From Alloprevotella sp. OH1205_COT-284 (GTDB taxonomy: Bacteria > Bacteroidota > Bacteroidia > Bacteroidales > Bacteroidaceae), in NCBI RefSeq assembly GCF_003859795.1, contig NZ_RQYI01000018.1, positions 1 through 46,297 on the forward strand: 46,297 nucleotides of DNA, written 5' to 3'. The notes beneath the pieces are model-generated. The model searched no databases. It saw only the letters and a list, made by a program, of their open reading frames with translations, and had not been told where the DNA came from. Below, piece by piece: positions 34,515-42,518 of this stretch (its first letter is position 1; each line of letters begins with the position of its first letter). The translations under genes were made by a program, and so were the position numbers.

Positions 34515-34534
34515 CTGTTGCGTAGAATCCATAT

Positions 34535-34855
34535 CTACGTGTCTTTGGGTAATCTCTTCCTCTTGCGTTTGAGGTTCTCCGTAAAGTGAGTTTGCATAAA
34601 GGCGAGGATTTCCGATTCCAGATACCACGTCTTGTGATAGACGATATGGTAAGGAAGGGTTCCCGAATCTCGGTAGCGTTGCAGGGTGCGCTTGCTCACT
34701 TGAAGCATCATGCACACCTCTTGGTTATCCAGCAGCGGTTCTCCGTCTATCATCGGACGTTGGGGGATGTCGGGAGCCGTCTGTTTTAGGTCATCGAAAC
34801 GCTTCATGATGCGTTCCATCCATTCAAGGAAGGTCGCTCTATCCAATAGTTCCAT
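34535..34855 (-). CDS. Xis-like helix-turn-helix protein 1
   Basis: 106 residues. The HTH_17/excisionase-type core is PLLDNQEVCMMLQVSKRTLQ, then RYRDSGTLPYHIVYHKTWYLES (about 40-80). This is the winged-helix-like MerR/excisionase fold seen in Xis2c/Xis2d of CTnDOT. The start overlaps the end of the next gene upstream by 17 bases. A basic tail (NLKRKRKRLPKDT) suits DNA binding. Confidence 0.82.
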   Translation of the reverse strand: MELLDRATFLEWMERIMKRFDDLKQTAPDIPQRPMIDGEPLLDNQEVCMMLQVSKRTLQRYRDSGTLPYHIVYHKTWYLESEILAFMQTHFTENLKRKRKRLPKDT

Positions 34856-35192
34856 CCTTTATCCTCCTGCTTTTAAGTTCGAAGTTATGCCGTAGCTCTT
34901 TCAGGTTCTGAGGATTGCAGTACAGGCTCTTGTTCCGTATCGCCTCCTCGATGTCATGCAGGGCGTAGTAGCAACGCCCGTAGATCATCTTATAGCTGAT
35001 TCTGTCCGCACTGCGCATACGCTGGAGGGTACGTTTGCTGATACCGAGTATCTCGGCTAACTCATCATTGGTGACAAGACGGTTCTCATACTCTATCTTT
35101 GCCTTTTCCTCTTTCTCCACATATCGGAGGATTTTCTCAATTTTGCCCATCAGTTCATGGTAGGCTTTGCTTTCGATTGTTATGACATCCAT
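34839..35192 (-). CDS. Xis-like helix-turn-helix protein 2
   Basis: 117 residues from ATG MDVITIESKAYHELMGKIEK; a longer frame to 35387 runs into the divergent promoter and was rejected. HTH core RLVTNDELAEILGISKRTLQ at about 43-62. The N-terminus resembles that of the divergent gene at 35414 (MEVITIEKKTYEAMMERF), so the two are paralogues. Operon with the 106-residue gene downstream. Confidence 0.82.
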   Translation of the reverse strand: MDVITIESKAYHELMGKIEKILRYVEKEEKAKIEYENRLVTNDELAEILGISKRTLQRMRSADRISYKMIYGRCYYALHDIEEAIRNKSLYCNPQNLKELRHNFELKSRRIKDGTIG

Positions 35193-35301
35193 GACGCTTT
35201 GAATTTGATTATGCTGCAAAGTTCGGGAGTTAAAACCGTTCGGATTGTATGCTAAATATGTACTGAATAGAGATTTTTCTGTCTGCGTCCAAAAGCCACA
35301 C

Positions 35302-35382
35302 GACAAAAGCATCCATATCGAAGCCACAAGTACGCAGTAAAGGAAATGTTGGTTTTGAATACTTACTCCGTAAGTACATTTG
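35302..35382 (+). promoter_or_regulatory. Operator/promoter between divergent xis-like genes
   Basis: GCCACAAGTACGCAGT at 35323-35338 is followed after exactly 36 bases by TACATTTG at 35375-35382, a -7 box. GTTTTG near 35352 could serve as -33 element. The spacer includes an inverted repeat ACTTAC/GTAAGT. The upstream 21-base half-site is weak (GACAAAAGCATCC), unlike the tra copy. Confidence 0.65.
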
Positions 35383-35413
35383 CACAAAGTGTAACATTAA
35401 AACGGACAAGAAT

Positions 35414-35692
35414 ATGGAAGTAATAACAATCGAGAAGAAAACGTATGAAGCCATGATGGAACGTTTTCTCATTTTGACCGCCAAAGTCGATGCCCTGTGT
35501 CGGGAATGCGACGAAAAGCGTATGGGCAGGTGGCTGGACAATCAGGATGTCTGCCAAATCCTGAACATCAGTTTGCGTACCCTGCAAACTTACCGCAGCA
35601 ACCGAATGCTGCCCTATACGCAAATAGGGTATAAGATGTTCTACAAGCCGGAGGATGTCGGGAAACTGCTCGAACAATCCTCCGCTTTATGA
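35414..35692 (+). CDS. Xis-like helix-turn-helix protein 3
   Basis: 92 residues, MEVITIEKKTYEAMMERFLI at the start, HTH core RWLDNQDVCQILNISLRTLQ then TYRSNRMLPYTQIGYKMFYK. Excisionase-type DNA-binding protein and paralogue of the divergent gene. It is transcribed from the conserved operator-bearing promoter and is followed 37 bases later by a fourth member. Confidence 0.82.
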   Translation: MEVITIEKKTYEAMMERFLILTAKVDALCRECDEKRMGRWLDNQDVCQILNISLRTLQTYRSNRMLPYTQIGYKMFYKPEDVGKLLEQSSAL

Positions 35693-35705
35693 CCAATGAA
35701 TAGTA

Positions 35706-35729
35706 TCACCACTAAATCCGATGTAAAAT
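35706..35729 (+). repeat. Recurring leader motif before fourth xis-like gene
   Basis: CACCACTAAATCCGATGTAA then AATAT lies directly before ATG 35730, matching the CACCACTAAAATCC(n3)GTAAAA motif with one base missing. Confidence 0.55.
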
Positions 35730-36032
35730 ATGGACAACGATGTAAAGACCAAGAACAACGAAGAGATTGCGCACTTTCTCAACGCGACCGACCGCATGAT
35801 AAAGGGAATAGATGTCCTGCGGAAAAAGAACAGACCTCTGCTTAACGGGCATCGCTATCTGACGGACGATGAACTGTCCCGCCTGTTGCATATCAACCGG
35901 CGCACGTTACAGGATTATCGCAACATGGGAAGAATCTCCTTTATCAAGTTAGGAGGAAAGGTACTCTACAGGGAAGAAGATGTGGAAAAACTATTACAGG
36001 AGAATTATCGCCCTCGGTTTGAGAAGCCTTGA
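35730..36032 (+). CDS. Xis-like helix-turn-helix protein 4
   Basis: 100 residues. HTH core HRYLTDDELSRLLHINRRTL then QDYRNMGRISFIKLGGKVLY, with REEDVEKLL after it, the same fold as the three neighbours. A typical HTH_17/excisionase protein of Bacteroidetes conjugative transposons. It ends ten bases before a terminator hairpin. Confidence 0.83.
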   Translation: MDNDVKTKNNEEIAHFLNATDRMIKGIDVLRKKNRPLLNGHRYLTDDELSRLLHINRRTLQDYRNMGRISFIKLGGKVLYREEDVEKLLQENYRPRFEKP

Positions 36033-36037
36033 CAGAG

Positions 36038-36077
36038 AAACAGACAGTAAGAAATTCTTCTCTTACTGCCTGTTCTT
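36038..36077. terminator. Repeated-type terminator, copy 1
   Basis: ACAGACAGTAAGA...TCTTACTGCCTGT forms a hairpin directly after the xis-like operon. Very similar hairpins occur at 37023-37062 and 40767-40810. Between 36078 and 36150 nothing else is seen. Confidence 0.6.
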
Positions 36078-36150
36078 GCTGAAACGTAAGACATACTGTC
36101 TATAGCAATCTTTTTTTCAATTAAGGCTCACAGAAGAAGCTATTGACGGA

Positions 36151-36465
36151 TTACAAATTCTCCATACCGAATTTGGCTATCTCATCTATAATCGGCAAGA
36201 CTTTCTCTCCCAAGGGTGTAAGGGAGTATTCCACTCTGGGTGGAACTTCGGGATATTGTTTTTTCTTAATCAATCCCTTGCTACAAAGGAATTTTAATTC
36301 ATCAATAAGCATTTTCTCGCTGATTCCGGGAATAGCACGTTTGAGTTCTCCGTAACGGATTATCCTGTGGTTGATTTGAAAGATAATAAGCAATGTCCAT
36401 TTACCTGCAAAAATCTGCATCGATTTTCTTACCGGACATTCTTCATCTGAAATTTTCCTCTCCAT
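36151..36465 (-). CDS. HxlR-family transcription regulator
   Basis: 104 residues. CPVRKSMQIFAGKWTLLIIF, YGELKRAIPGISEKMLIDEL and PPRVEYSLTPLGEKVLPIID match the winged-helix HxlR family, in which the N-terminal Cys (here Cys10) often senses electrophiles or oxidants. It is divergent from the SnoaL-like gene, with a perfect palindrome between them, so it probably represses that gene and itself. Confidence 0.9.
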   Translation of the reverse strand: MERKISDEECPVRKSMQIFAGKWTLLIIFQINHRIIRYGELKRAIPGISEKMLIDELKFLCSKGLIKKKQYPEVPPRVEYSLTPLGEKVLPIIDEIAKFGMENL

Positions 36466-36502
36466 AGCAAACTTTTTTATTCTTGATAATCAATAATTCT
36501 AA

Positions 36503-36529
36503 CAATATAGTATGTATCATACTATATTG
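36503..36529. promoter_or_regulatory. Palindromic operator for the HxlR regulator
   Basis: CAATATAGTATG and CATACTATATTG are perfect inverted 12-mers around a central TAT, between the divergent HxlR and SnoaL-like genes. The position and symmetry fit an HxlR dimer site. Confidence 0.75.
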
Positions 36530-36597
36530 TATGTACTTGTATATTGTAGTGCAAAGATATAACTTTGCAGTGATTTCAACAATTAAAATACAGATTT

Positions 36598-37002
36598 ATG
36601 GAAAAGAAAACAGAAAAAGTGAGCCAATTCTATACAGCTTTGGCACAGGGTGATTTTGAAACGATGGGGGCATTGCTCTCCGATGATTTGGTATGGCATC
36701 AGCCGGGAAAGGGTGCATTGTCGGGCATCTACAACGGTAAGCAGAATGTCTTTGCCCATTTGGGAAAGATGGCTCAATTGAGTAATGGGACATTCGCTAT
36801 CGACCAAGTGGATTACGTAACGGAAAACGGAGATTTGGTCGTGGCATCTATCGGATTTGCTGTATCGGCAAGCGGACATTCGATGGAGATGAAGGGAGTA
36901 GATCTTTTCCGTTTTGAGAATGACCTGATAAAGGAGGTTTGGCTGTTCTCTGAACGAATTGGTGAAGAAGACCGATTCTGGACAGCTCTGGCACAAGGCT
37001 GA
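36598..37002 (+). CDS. SnoaL/NTF2-like protein
   Basis: 134 residues, full-length frame. KVSQFYTALAQGDFETMGAL, LLSDDLVWHQPGKGALSGIY and VDLFRFENDLIKEVWLFSER match the SnoaL-like/nuclear transport factor 2 fold of small ligand-binding or isomerase-like proteins. The partner is the divergent HxlR regulator, so it is probably induced by reactive compounds. A cargo gene. Ends before a 14-bp terminator stem. Confidence 0.85.
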   Translation: MEKKTEKVSQFYTALAQGDFETMGALLSDDLVWHQPGKGALSGIYNGKQNVFAHLGKMAQLSNGTFAIDQVDYVTENGDLVVASIGFAVSASGHSMEMKGVDLFRFENDLIKEVWLFSERIGEEDRFWTALAQG

Positions 37003-37022
37003 TTGTTTATTCAAATTCACTA

Positions 37023-37062
37023 AAAACAGGCAGTAAGAAAAATGCTTTTTACTGCCTGTTTT
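37023..37062. terminator. Repeated-type terminator, copy 2
   Basis: AAAACAGGCAGTAA (37023-37036) and TTACTGCCTGTTTT (37049-37062) form a perfect 14-bp stem between the convergent SnoaL-like and RhuM-like genes, serving both. Confidence 0.75.
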
Positions 37063-37067
37063 CATAT

Positions 37068-37430
37068 TTAGTTGTACCATCCGCCTTTGGTATAGCACAT
37101 GAGTAGCGGAGGACTTGTTCTCTTCTCTTCGGTCACTCTTCCGATTATCCATTTACGGAAGTTCTTGGCTTCTGTAGAGGCAAATCGAAACGACAGCATC
37201 GTAATCATTTCAAGGTTGTATAAATCCACCGCACCGCCTTTGGAAAATAAGGTGCACATCACCTCGTCTTCCCTGAACAAACCCTCTTTGAAGATAGACT
37301 TGATGTGGCTGTTTATCTTACCGGAAAATACGCCGAGCAGGTCGGCTATTTCACAAGCCGACATCCAAACGGGAGTTGTCGGGATATGTACTTTTCCGTT
37401 CTCTCCAATGGTTATGATTTCTCTTTTCAT
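37068..37430 (-). CDS. RhuM-like protein, copy 1
   Basis: 120 residues. ACEIADLLGVFSGKINSHIK, IFKEGLFREDEVMCTLF and VDLYNLEMITMLSFRFAST resemble the RhuM/virulence-protein family, with a possible DNA-binding N-terminus. It ends PPLLMCYTKGGWYN. A close homologue lies at 40403 in opposite orientation. It follows an integrase remnant by 15 bases, as the other copy follows a full integrase by six. Function unknown. Confidence 0.7.
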   Translation of the reverse strand: MKREIITIGENGKVHIPTTPVWMSACEIADLLGVFSGKINSHIKSIFKEGLFREDEVMCTLFSKGGAVDLYNLEMITMLSFRFASTEAKNFRKWIIGRVTEEKRTSPPLLMCYTKGGWYN

Positions 37431-37445
37431 CGCTCCTCCTCCTTA

Positions 37446-37665
37446 TTATATCGTGATACCATTGAACTGCTCTATCTTACTCAGTTTATCGGAGAGTGCC
37501 GCCATGTCCCGACTTTCCTTTTCGTGGGTAATTTTGGCGTAAATCTGCGTGGTGCGGATATTTGTGTGTCCGAGCATCTTGGAAAGGGTTTCGATGGGAA
37601 CGCCGTTGGTCAGGCAGATTTCCGTCGCCATAGTATGGCGGGCGAGGTGGAAAATACTTTCCATT
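37446..37665 (-). pseudogene. C-terminal fragment of a tyrosine recombinase
   Basis: Encodes FHLARHTMATEICLTNGVPI then ETLSKMLGHTNIRTTQIYAK, the final catalytic block (Arg-His, His, Tyr) of a phage-type integrase, without the first ~330 residues. Upstream the same frame shows no integrase similarity and meets a stop. It is a remnant of an earlier element end. Confidence 0.82.
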
Positions 37666-37938
37666 CGAGGAATTGGAAGAATGTAGAGAATAAACCTGTA
37701 ACGTGTTGTGAATTAGTTGATTTTCTATATTCTGCGAGTATGATAGGAAAGCAGTTCGACACGGAATATTGAATCCTTTCGGTTACCAAACCGTTATCCG
37801 TTGGTTTCCCTAGTGTGGTGAGGTAACGAAAAAAAGGAGAGATTTCTATGGAGAGGTTTCTATCTCACTATTCCACAATGTTTTGCTTGTCAAAGAACGC
37901 TTTAACAACGGGTAATTTTGTCCATAAAATTAAAGCGT
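37666..37938. other. Non-coding gap with nested inverted repeat
   Basis: No gene seen. GTTACC (37782-37787) pairs with GGTAAC (37822-37827), and AAACC (37788-37792) with GGTTT (37803-37807). It lies just upstream of the integrase gene, where CTnDOT-type elements have attachment or Xis sites. TAATTTTG at 37913-37920 is a possible -7 box for the integrase. Confidence 0.4.
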
Positions 37939-39168
37939 ATGACAATAGAGAAATTCAAGGTATTGCTCTACCTCAAAAAGAGCCGATTGGACAAGTCGGG
38001 CAAAGCTCCCATCATGGGACGTATCACCGTCAACCGTTCGATGGTGCAGTTCAGTTGCAAAATCTCCTGTACGCCCGATTTATGGAATCCTCGAGAAAGC
38101 CGTCTGAAAGGCAAGAGCCATGAAGCCGTGGAGACCAATGCGAAGTTGGACAAGCTGATGCTCTCCATCCACACGGCATTCGACACGCTTGTGGGAAGAA
38201 ATGCGGACTTCGATGCGGAAGCCGTCAAGAACCTATTTCAGGGAAGCCTCGAAACGCAGATGACCCTGTTGGGAATGACGGACATCGTCTGTGAGGAACT
38301 GAGAAAGCGTATCGGGATAGACCGGGCAAAAGGGACTTACCCTGCCTATTTCTACACCCGGAGAACCTTGGCAGAGTTCATCGAAAAGGAGTTTCGCACC
38401 AAAGACGTTGCTTTCGGTCAGATGACGGAACAGTTTATCCACGATTACCAGAGTTTCATTTTGGACGAGAAAGGACTTGCCGTAGATACCTGTCGCCACT
38501 ATCTGGCTATCGTCAAGAAAGTATGCCGAAAAGCCTACAAGGACGGTTATGCCGACAGATGTTTTTTCGCTCATTTCAGTCTCCCCAAACAAAAGGAGAA
38601 GACACCAAAAGCCCTAAGCCGGGAATCCTTCGAGAAAATCCGTGACTTGGTAATCCCCGAACATCGCGCCTCCCACATTTTGGCAAGAGATCTCTTTCTC
38701 TTTGCCTGCTATACGGGAACAGCCTACGCCGATGCAGTTTCCGTTATGCGTGACAATCTGTTCACGGATGACAATGGCGAGCTGTGGCTTAAATACTGCC
38801 GCAAGAAAAACGAGCTTCGTGCCTGTGTCAAGCTGCTGCCCGAAGCCCTTGACCTGATAGAGAAGTACCGGGATGATGCTCGTCCGACCCTCTTTCCAAT
38901 GCTGTACCATCCCAACCTTCGCCGTCTGATGAAAAGCCTTGCGGTTCTTGCGGGCATTAAGGAAGACCTGACCTACCATGCCGGCAGGCACTCATTCGCA
39001 TCGCTGATTACCTTGGAAGCCGGCGTTCCTATCGAGACCATCTGCAAGATGCTGGGACACTCCAACCTCCAGACCACACAGGTATATGCAAAGGTCACGC
39101 CCAAGAAACTCTTCGAGGATATGGACAAATATATCGAAGTGACAAAAGATTTGAAACTTGTATTATAA
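37939..39168 (+). CDS. Tyrosine recombinase (IntDOT-like) 1
   Basis: 409 residues from ATG MTIEKFKVLLYLKKSRLDKS; the frame continues 21 bases upstream through a TTG. SAM-like arm-binding domains occupy about 1-215. The catalytic domain carries LTYHAGRHSFASLITLEAGV (His, Arg, His near 345-350) and nucleophile Tyr in TTQVYAKVT (about 381). The usual Arg I motif (TGLR) is TGTAYAD here, without Arg, as known for IntDOT-type enzymes. It is likely the element's integrase, ending 25 bases before a second one. Confidence 0.92.
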   Translation: MTIEKFKVLLYLKKSRLDKSGKAPIMGRITVNRSMVQFSCKISCTPDLWNPRESRLKGKSHEAVETNAKLDKLMLSIHTAFDTLVGRNADFDAEAVKNLFQGSLETQMTLLGMTDIVCEELRKRIGIDRAKGTYPAYFYTRRTLAEFIEKEFRTKDVAFGQMTEQFIHDYQSFILDEKGLAVDTCRHYLAIVKKVCRKAYKDGYADRCFFAHFSLPKQKEKTPKALSRESFEKIRDLVIPEHRASHILARDLFLFACYTGTAYADAVSVMRDNLFTDDNGELWLKYCRKKNELRACVKLLPEALDLIEKYRDDARPTLFPMLYHPNLRRLMKSLAVLAGIKEDLTYHAGRHSFASLITLEAGVPIETICKMLGHSNLQTTQVYAKVTPKKLFEDMDKYIEVTKDLKLVL

Positions 39169-39193
39169 CACCCCATAGATAATAAATGAATTT

Positions 39194-40396
39194 ATGCGTA
39201 GCACATTTTCTTTACTACTCTATATCAATCGCAACAAGGTACGTGTGGATGGTACAACTTCCGTACTTTGCCGAATCTCCATCGACGGGAAAAGCACGAC
39301 GATAACCACGGGTATTACTTGCAATCCCAAACAATGGAATGCAAAAAAAGCAGAGACCGCGGACGTGCGGACGAACAACCGCCTGAAAGAGTTTCGAAAG
39401 TATGCGGAGCGGCTCTATGATGAAATGCTCAAAGAGCAGGGTGTGGTCAGTGCCGAACTATTGAAAAACAGGATAGCAGGTCAGGCGGTCATTCCTACCC
39501 ATCTGCTCCAAATGGGAGAAAGGGAACGGGAATGCCTTGCCGTCCGTTCCAAGGAAATCGACTCCACTTCGACCTACAGGAGTTCTCGGTATTACCAGAG
39601 CTATATCCGTGAGTTCTTGGACTCGAAAGGCAAGGCGGACATTGCCTTTTCGGACATCACCGAGGAATTCGGACGGGAATATAAGGTCTACCTGAAGCGG
39701 TACAAGAACTTCGGGGCATCGCAGACCAACCATTGCCTTTGTTGGCTGAACAGACTGATATATCTTGCCGTAGACCATGAGATTATCCGTGCCAATCCTT
39801 TGGAAGAGTTGGAGTATGAGAAGAAACCGCCCTCCAAACGAATGCACATCAGCAAAGCGGAACTCAAACAACTGCTAGAACTGAAACTGCCCGCCAATGA
39901 CCCATTGAAGGAATTGGCTCGCAGGGCTTTTATCTTCTCCTGTTTTACGGGACTTGCCTATGTCGATACCCAACTGTTGTATCCACACCATATCGGGCGG
40001 ACTGCCGACGATAGAAGATACATTCGCATCAACCGTAAGAAGACGAAAGTGGAGTCATTTATCCCTCTGCATCCGATAGCGGAGCAGATACTTGATTTGT
40101 ACAATACGACCGATGACACGCAGCCGGTCTTCCCTTTGCCAAGCAGAGACATGATGTGGTTTGAGATACACGAACTGGGCGTCATTATCGGACGCAAAGA
40201 GAATCTGTCCTACCATCAAGCCCGGCACAGTTTCGGATCGTTCTTGATTTCCGAGGGGATTTGTACGGAGAGCATTGCCAAGATGATGGGACATGCCTCC
40301 ATCACCAGCACGCAGACCTATGCGAAGATTTCAGAGAAGAAGATTGCAGAGGATATGGATAAGTTAATCGAAAGAAGAAAAAACAATGAATATTGA
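39194..40396 (+). CDS. Tyrosine recombinase (IntDOT-like) 2
   Basis: 400 residues. N-terminal arm-binding fold (LYINRNKVRVDGTTSVLCRI), core-binding domain, and catalytic residues in LSYHQARHSFGSFLISEGIC (about 338-357) and STQTYAKIS (Tyr near 376). Arg I is replaced (CFTGLAYVD). Sequence is clearly different from its neighbour. Tandem recombinases may cooperate or belong to stacked elements. It is followed after six bases by the RhuM-like copy 2. Confidence 0.92.
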   Translation: MRSTFSLLLYINRNKVRVDGTTSVLCRISIDGKSTTITTGITCNPKQWNAKKAETADVRTNNRLKEFRKYAERLYDEMLKEQGVVSAELLKNRIAGQAVIPTHLLQMGERERECLAVRSKEIDSTSTYRSSRYYQSYIREFLDSKGKADIAFSDITEEFGREYKVYLKRYKNFGASQTNHCLCWLNRLIYLAVDHEIIRANPLEELEYEKKPPSKRMHISKAELKQLLELKLPANDPLKELARRAFIFSCFTGLAYVDTQLLYPHHIGRTADDRRYIRINRKKTKVESFIPLHPIAEQILDLYNTTDDTQPVFPLPSRDMMWFEIHELGVIIGRKENLSYHQARHSFGSFLISEGICTESIAKMMGHASITSTQTYAKISEKKIAEDMDKLIERRKNNEY

Positions 40397-40402
40397 ATTA
40401 CT

Positions 40403-40760
40403 ATGAAAAGAGAATTCATAACCATTGAGAAGAATGGGAACGTACACGTTCCTACGACTTCCATTTGGATGTCGGCTTGCGAAATAGCCGATTTATTCGG
40501 CGTATTTTCCGGCAAAGTAAACAGCCACATCAAGTCTATCTTCAAAGAAGGATTACTCAGAGAAGATGAGGTGATGCAAACGCTATTGTTTAAGGGTGGT
40601 GCAGTGGATTTATATAATATTGAAATGATAACGATGCTGTCATTTCGTTTTGCTTCTCCACAAGCCAAAAGTTTCCGTAAATGGATAATCAGAAGACTGA
40701 CCGAAAAGAACAAGTCCTCCGCTACTTGTGTGTTATGGCAAAGGTGGATGGTACAGTTGA
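40403..40760 (+). pseudogene. RhuM-like copy 2, frameshifted near the C-terminus
   Basis: The first ~100 codons are very similar to the copy at 37068 (ACEIADLFGVFSGKVNSHIK, VDLYNIEMITMLSFRFASPQ). Near 40709 a short deletion shifts the frame: the original reading TSPPLLVCYGKGGWYS ends at 40760, whereas the open frame continues to 40891 with an unrelated tail that runs into the antisense of the ABC gene. The N-terminal part could still be made. Inverted duplicate of the other copy. Confidence 0.65.
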
Positions 40761-40766
40761 ATATGA

Positions 40767-40810
40767 GAACAGGCAGTAAGATAAATACGTCTTACTACCT
40801 GTTCTTTTTT
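40767..40810. terminator. Repeated-type terminator, copy 3
   Basis: GAACAGGCAGTAAG (40767-40780) pairs with CTTACTACCTGTTC (40791-40804) with one mismatch, followed by TTTTTT. It lies between the RhuM-like copy 2 and the convergent ABC operon. Confidence 0.75.
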
Positions 40811-40817
40811 AGCGATC

Positions 40818-42515
40818 TTACTGCATCGACAGCAGTTTGCAATACATTCCGCCTTTTGCTTCGAGTTCGGCGTGCGTACCCTTCTCCATAAGTTGTCCCT
40901 TGTCCATCACGATAATCTGGTGGGCGTTGCGGATGGTTTGCAAGTGGTGAGCAATGACCAAGACCGTGCGGTTTCGGATAAGCGCAGACATTGCTTGCTG
41001 TATTTTGTACTCATTGACGGGATCGACATTACTTGTTATCTCGTCCAAAAGAAGGATCGGAGCATCCTTGAGGAAGGCTCGAGCGATGGAGAGGCGTTGC
41101 TTCTGTCCGCCCGACAACCCCAAGCCATTCTCCCCAATTTTCGTTTCGTAACCATCGGGCAAACTGACGATGAAGTCGTGTATCATCGCCCGACGTGCGG
41201 CTTCCTCGATTTCCCCCTGTGTGGCATTGCGGTTGCCAACCTTGATATTGTTGGCAATGGTGTCGGAAAAGAGGATAACGTTCTGCATTACCACACTGAT
41301 TTTGCCGAGCAGATAATCGTAGTCCATTTCCAGTATGTCCACTCCGCCGATACAGATACAGCCCGCCTGCGGTTCCCAAAAGCGGAGCAACAGATTGGTA
41401 ATGGTGGTTTTCCCCGACCCTGACGAGCCGACAAGAGCCGTTACCGTCCGTTCGGGTACGTTGAACGTGAGGTCTTTCATCTCGAACCCCTCTTTTTCAT
41501 AGTGGAAACCGACACCATCAAACGAGAGGTCGAAGCGTTCCGCCGTTTTCGGTTGGTCGGGATCGATGATCACGGGAGCATCCAACAGACGGGAAATGCG
41601 TTCGTAGCTGTCCTTTACCTTGATGTAGTTCAGCCAATGACTCTCCATATTGACAAAAGGTTTGTAGAGCTCCTTCGAGACGATGACGAACATCAGGTAA
41701 GCGAAAAGGGAAAGTTCTCCACGCCAAGTCCACCAAAGACCAAGCGTTGCCATCAGAGCGAAAGCCAGTTCAATGAGAAAGGCATACCTGCCTACGCTTG
41801 CAGCTGCCTGCCGTGAGGTCTTCTTGCTGCTCTCTCCGAACTCGCTGACAGAACGGTCGAGCCTGTCACGGAACATTCCTTTTCCTCCGAAGACTTTCAG
41901 CACAGGTATGCCCTTGACGTATTCAACGAAGAGACTGACCATATCCGCCAGACCGTCCTGCGCCTCCTGCTGCGCTTTCGTCCCCGAACGGATGCCCCGA
42001 TACAAGGAGAAGAGGGCAATAGGAAGGATGGCAATCATCGCCAACCCCATGTGCCAGTCCACACAGAACAGTCCGATGCCGAGTATCAGCGCCACGATGA
42101 AATCGGCGGACATCCGCGTCCAAAGGTGCCCCACAACCATTTCCATATTATCCACGTCTTTGTGTATGACGGTGCTTATCTCGCCCAGACGCTCATTGGT
42201 GTAGAAACCGAGCGAGAACATTTTCAGTTTCAATATGATTTTCTCGCGGATGCGTTCCACGAGGTCGAAGCCGGCAAAGTGTTTACTCATATCGGCTATG
42301 GCATTGGATATGGTTTTCATAACCAGCAGACCAACGAGTATCCACGCCGCCGAGACAAGCGAAACGCTTTCGCCCGAAACGTGGCGGTCGATAAGGAACA
42401 GGACAGTGAGCATTATCGCTGTGCCGCAAAGGGCATAAACCACGAAAAACAGTGCGGAGATTATCAGATGCCGCACTCCGCGAGCGGTCAATTCATTCAA
42501 TATCTTGCGTATCAT
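40818..42515 (-). CDS. ABC half-transporter (exporter fold) B
   Basis: 565 residues. Membrane domain with six segments (about 17-310), then an ATPase domain with Walker A VGSSGSGKTTITNLLLRF (about 362-378), signature LSGGQKQRLSIARAFL (about 470), Walker B ILLLDEITSNVDP and H-loop IAHHL. Similar to the YbtP/YbtQ-type inner-membrane pair that imports siderophore complexes, though the exporter fold cannot fix direction. It starts four bases after the partner gene ends, so they form a heterodimer. Near the conjugative element end, as cargo. Confidence 0.9.
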   Translation of the reverse strand: MIRKILNELTARGVRHLIISALFFVVYALCGTAIMLTVLFLIDRHVSGESVSLVSAAWILVGLLVMKTISNAIADMSKHFAGFDLVERIREKIILKLKMFSLGFYTNERLGEISTVIHKDVDNMEMVVGHLWTRMSADFIVALILGIGLFCVDWHMGLAMIAILPIALFSLYRGIRSGTKAQQEAQDGLADMVSLFVEYVKGIPVLKVFGGKGMFRDRLDRSVSEFGESSKKTSRQAAASVGRYAFLIELAFALMATLGLWWTWRGELSLFAYLMFVIVSKELYKPFVNMESHWLNYIKVKDSYERISRLLDAPVIIDPDQPKTAERFDLSFDGVGFHYEKEGFEMKDLTFNVPERTVTALVGSSGSGKTTITNLLLRFWEPQAGCICIGGVDILEMDYDYLLGKISVVMQNVILFSDTIANNIKVGNRNATQGEIEEAARRAMIHDFIVSLPDGYETKIGENGLGLSGGQKQRLSIARAFLKDAPILLLDEITSNVDPVNEYKIQQAMSALIRNRTVLVIAHHLQTIRNAHQIIVMDKGQLMEKGTHAELEAKGGMYCKLLSMQ

Positions 42516-42518
42516 TGT

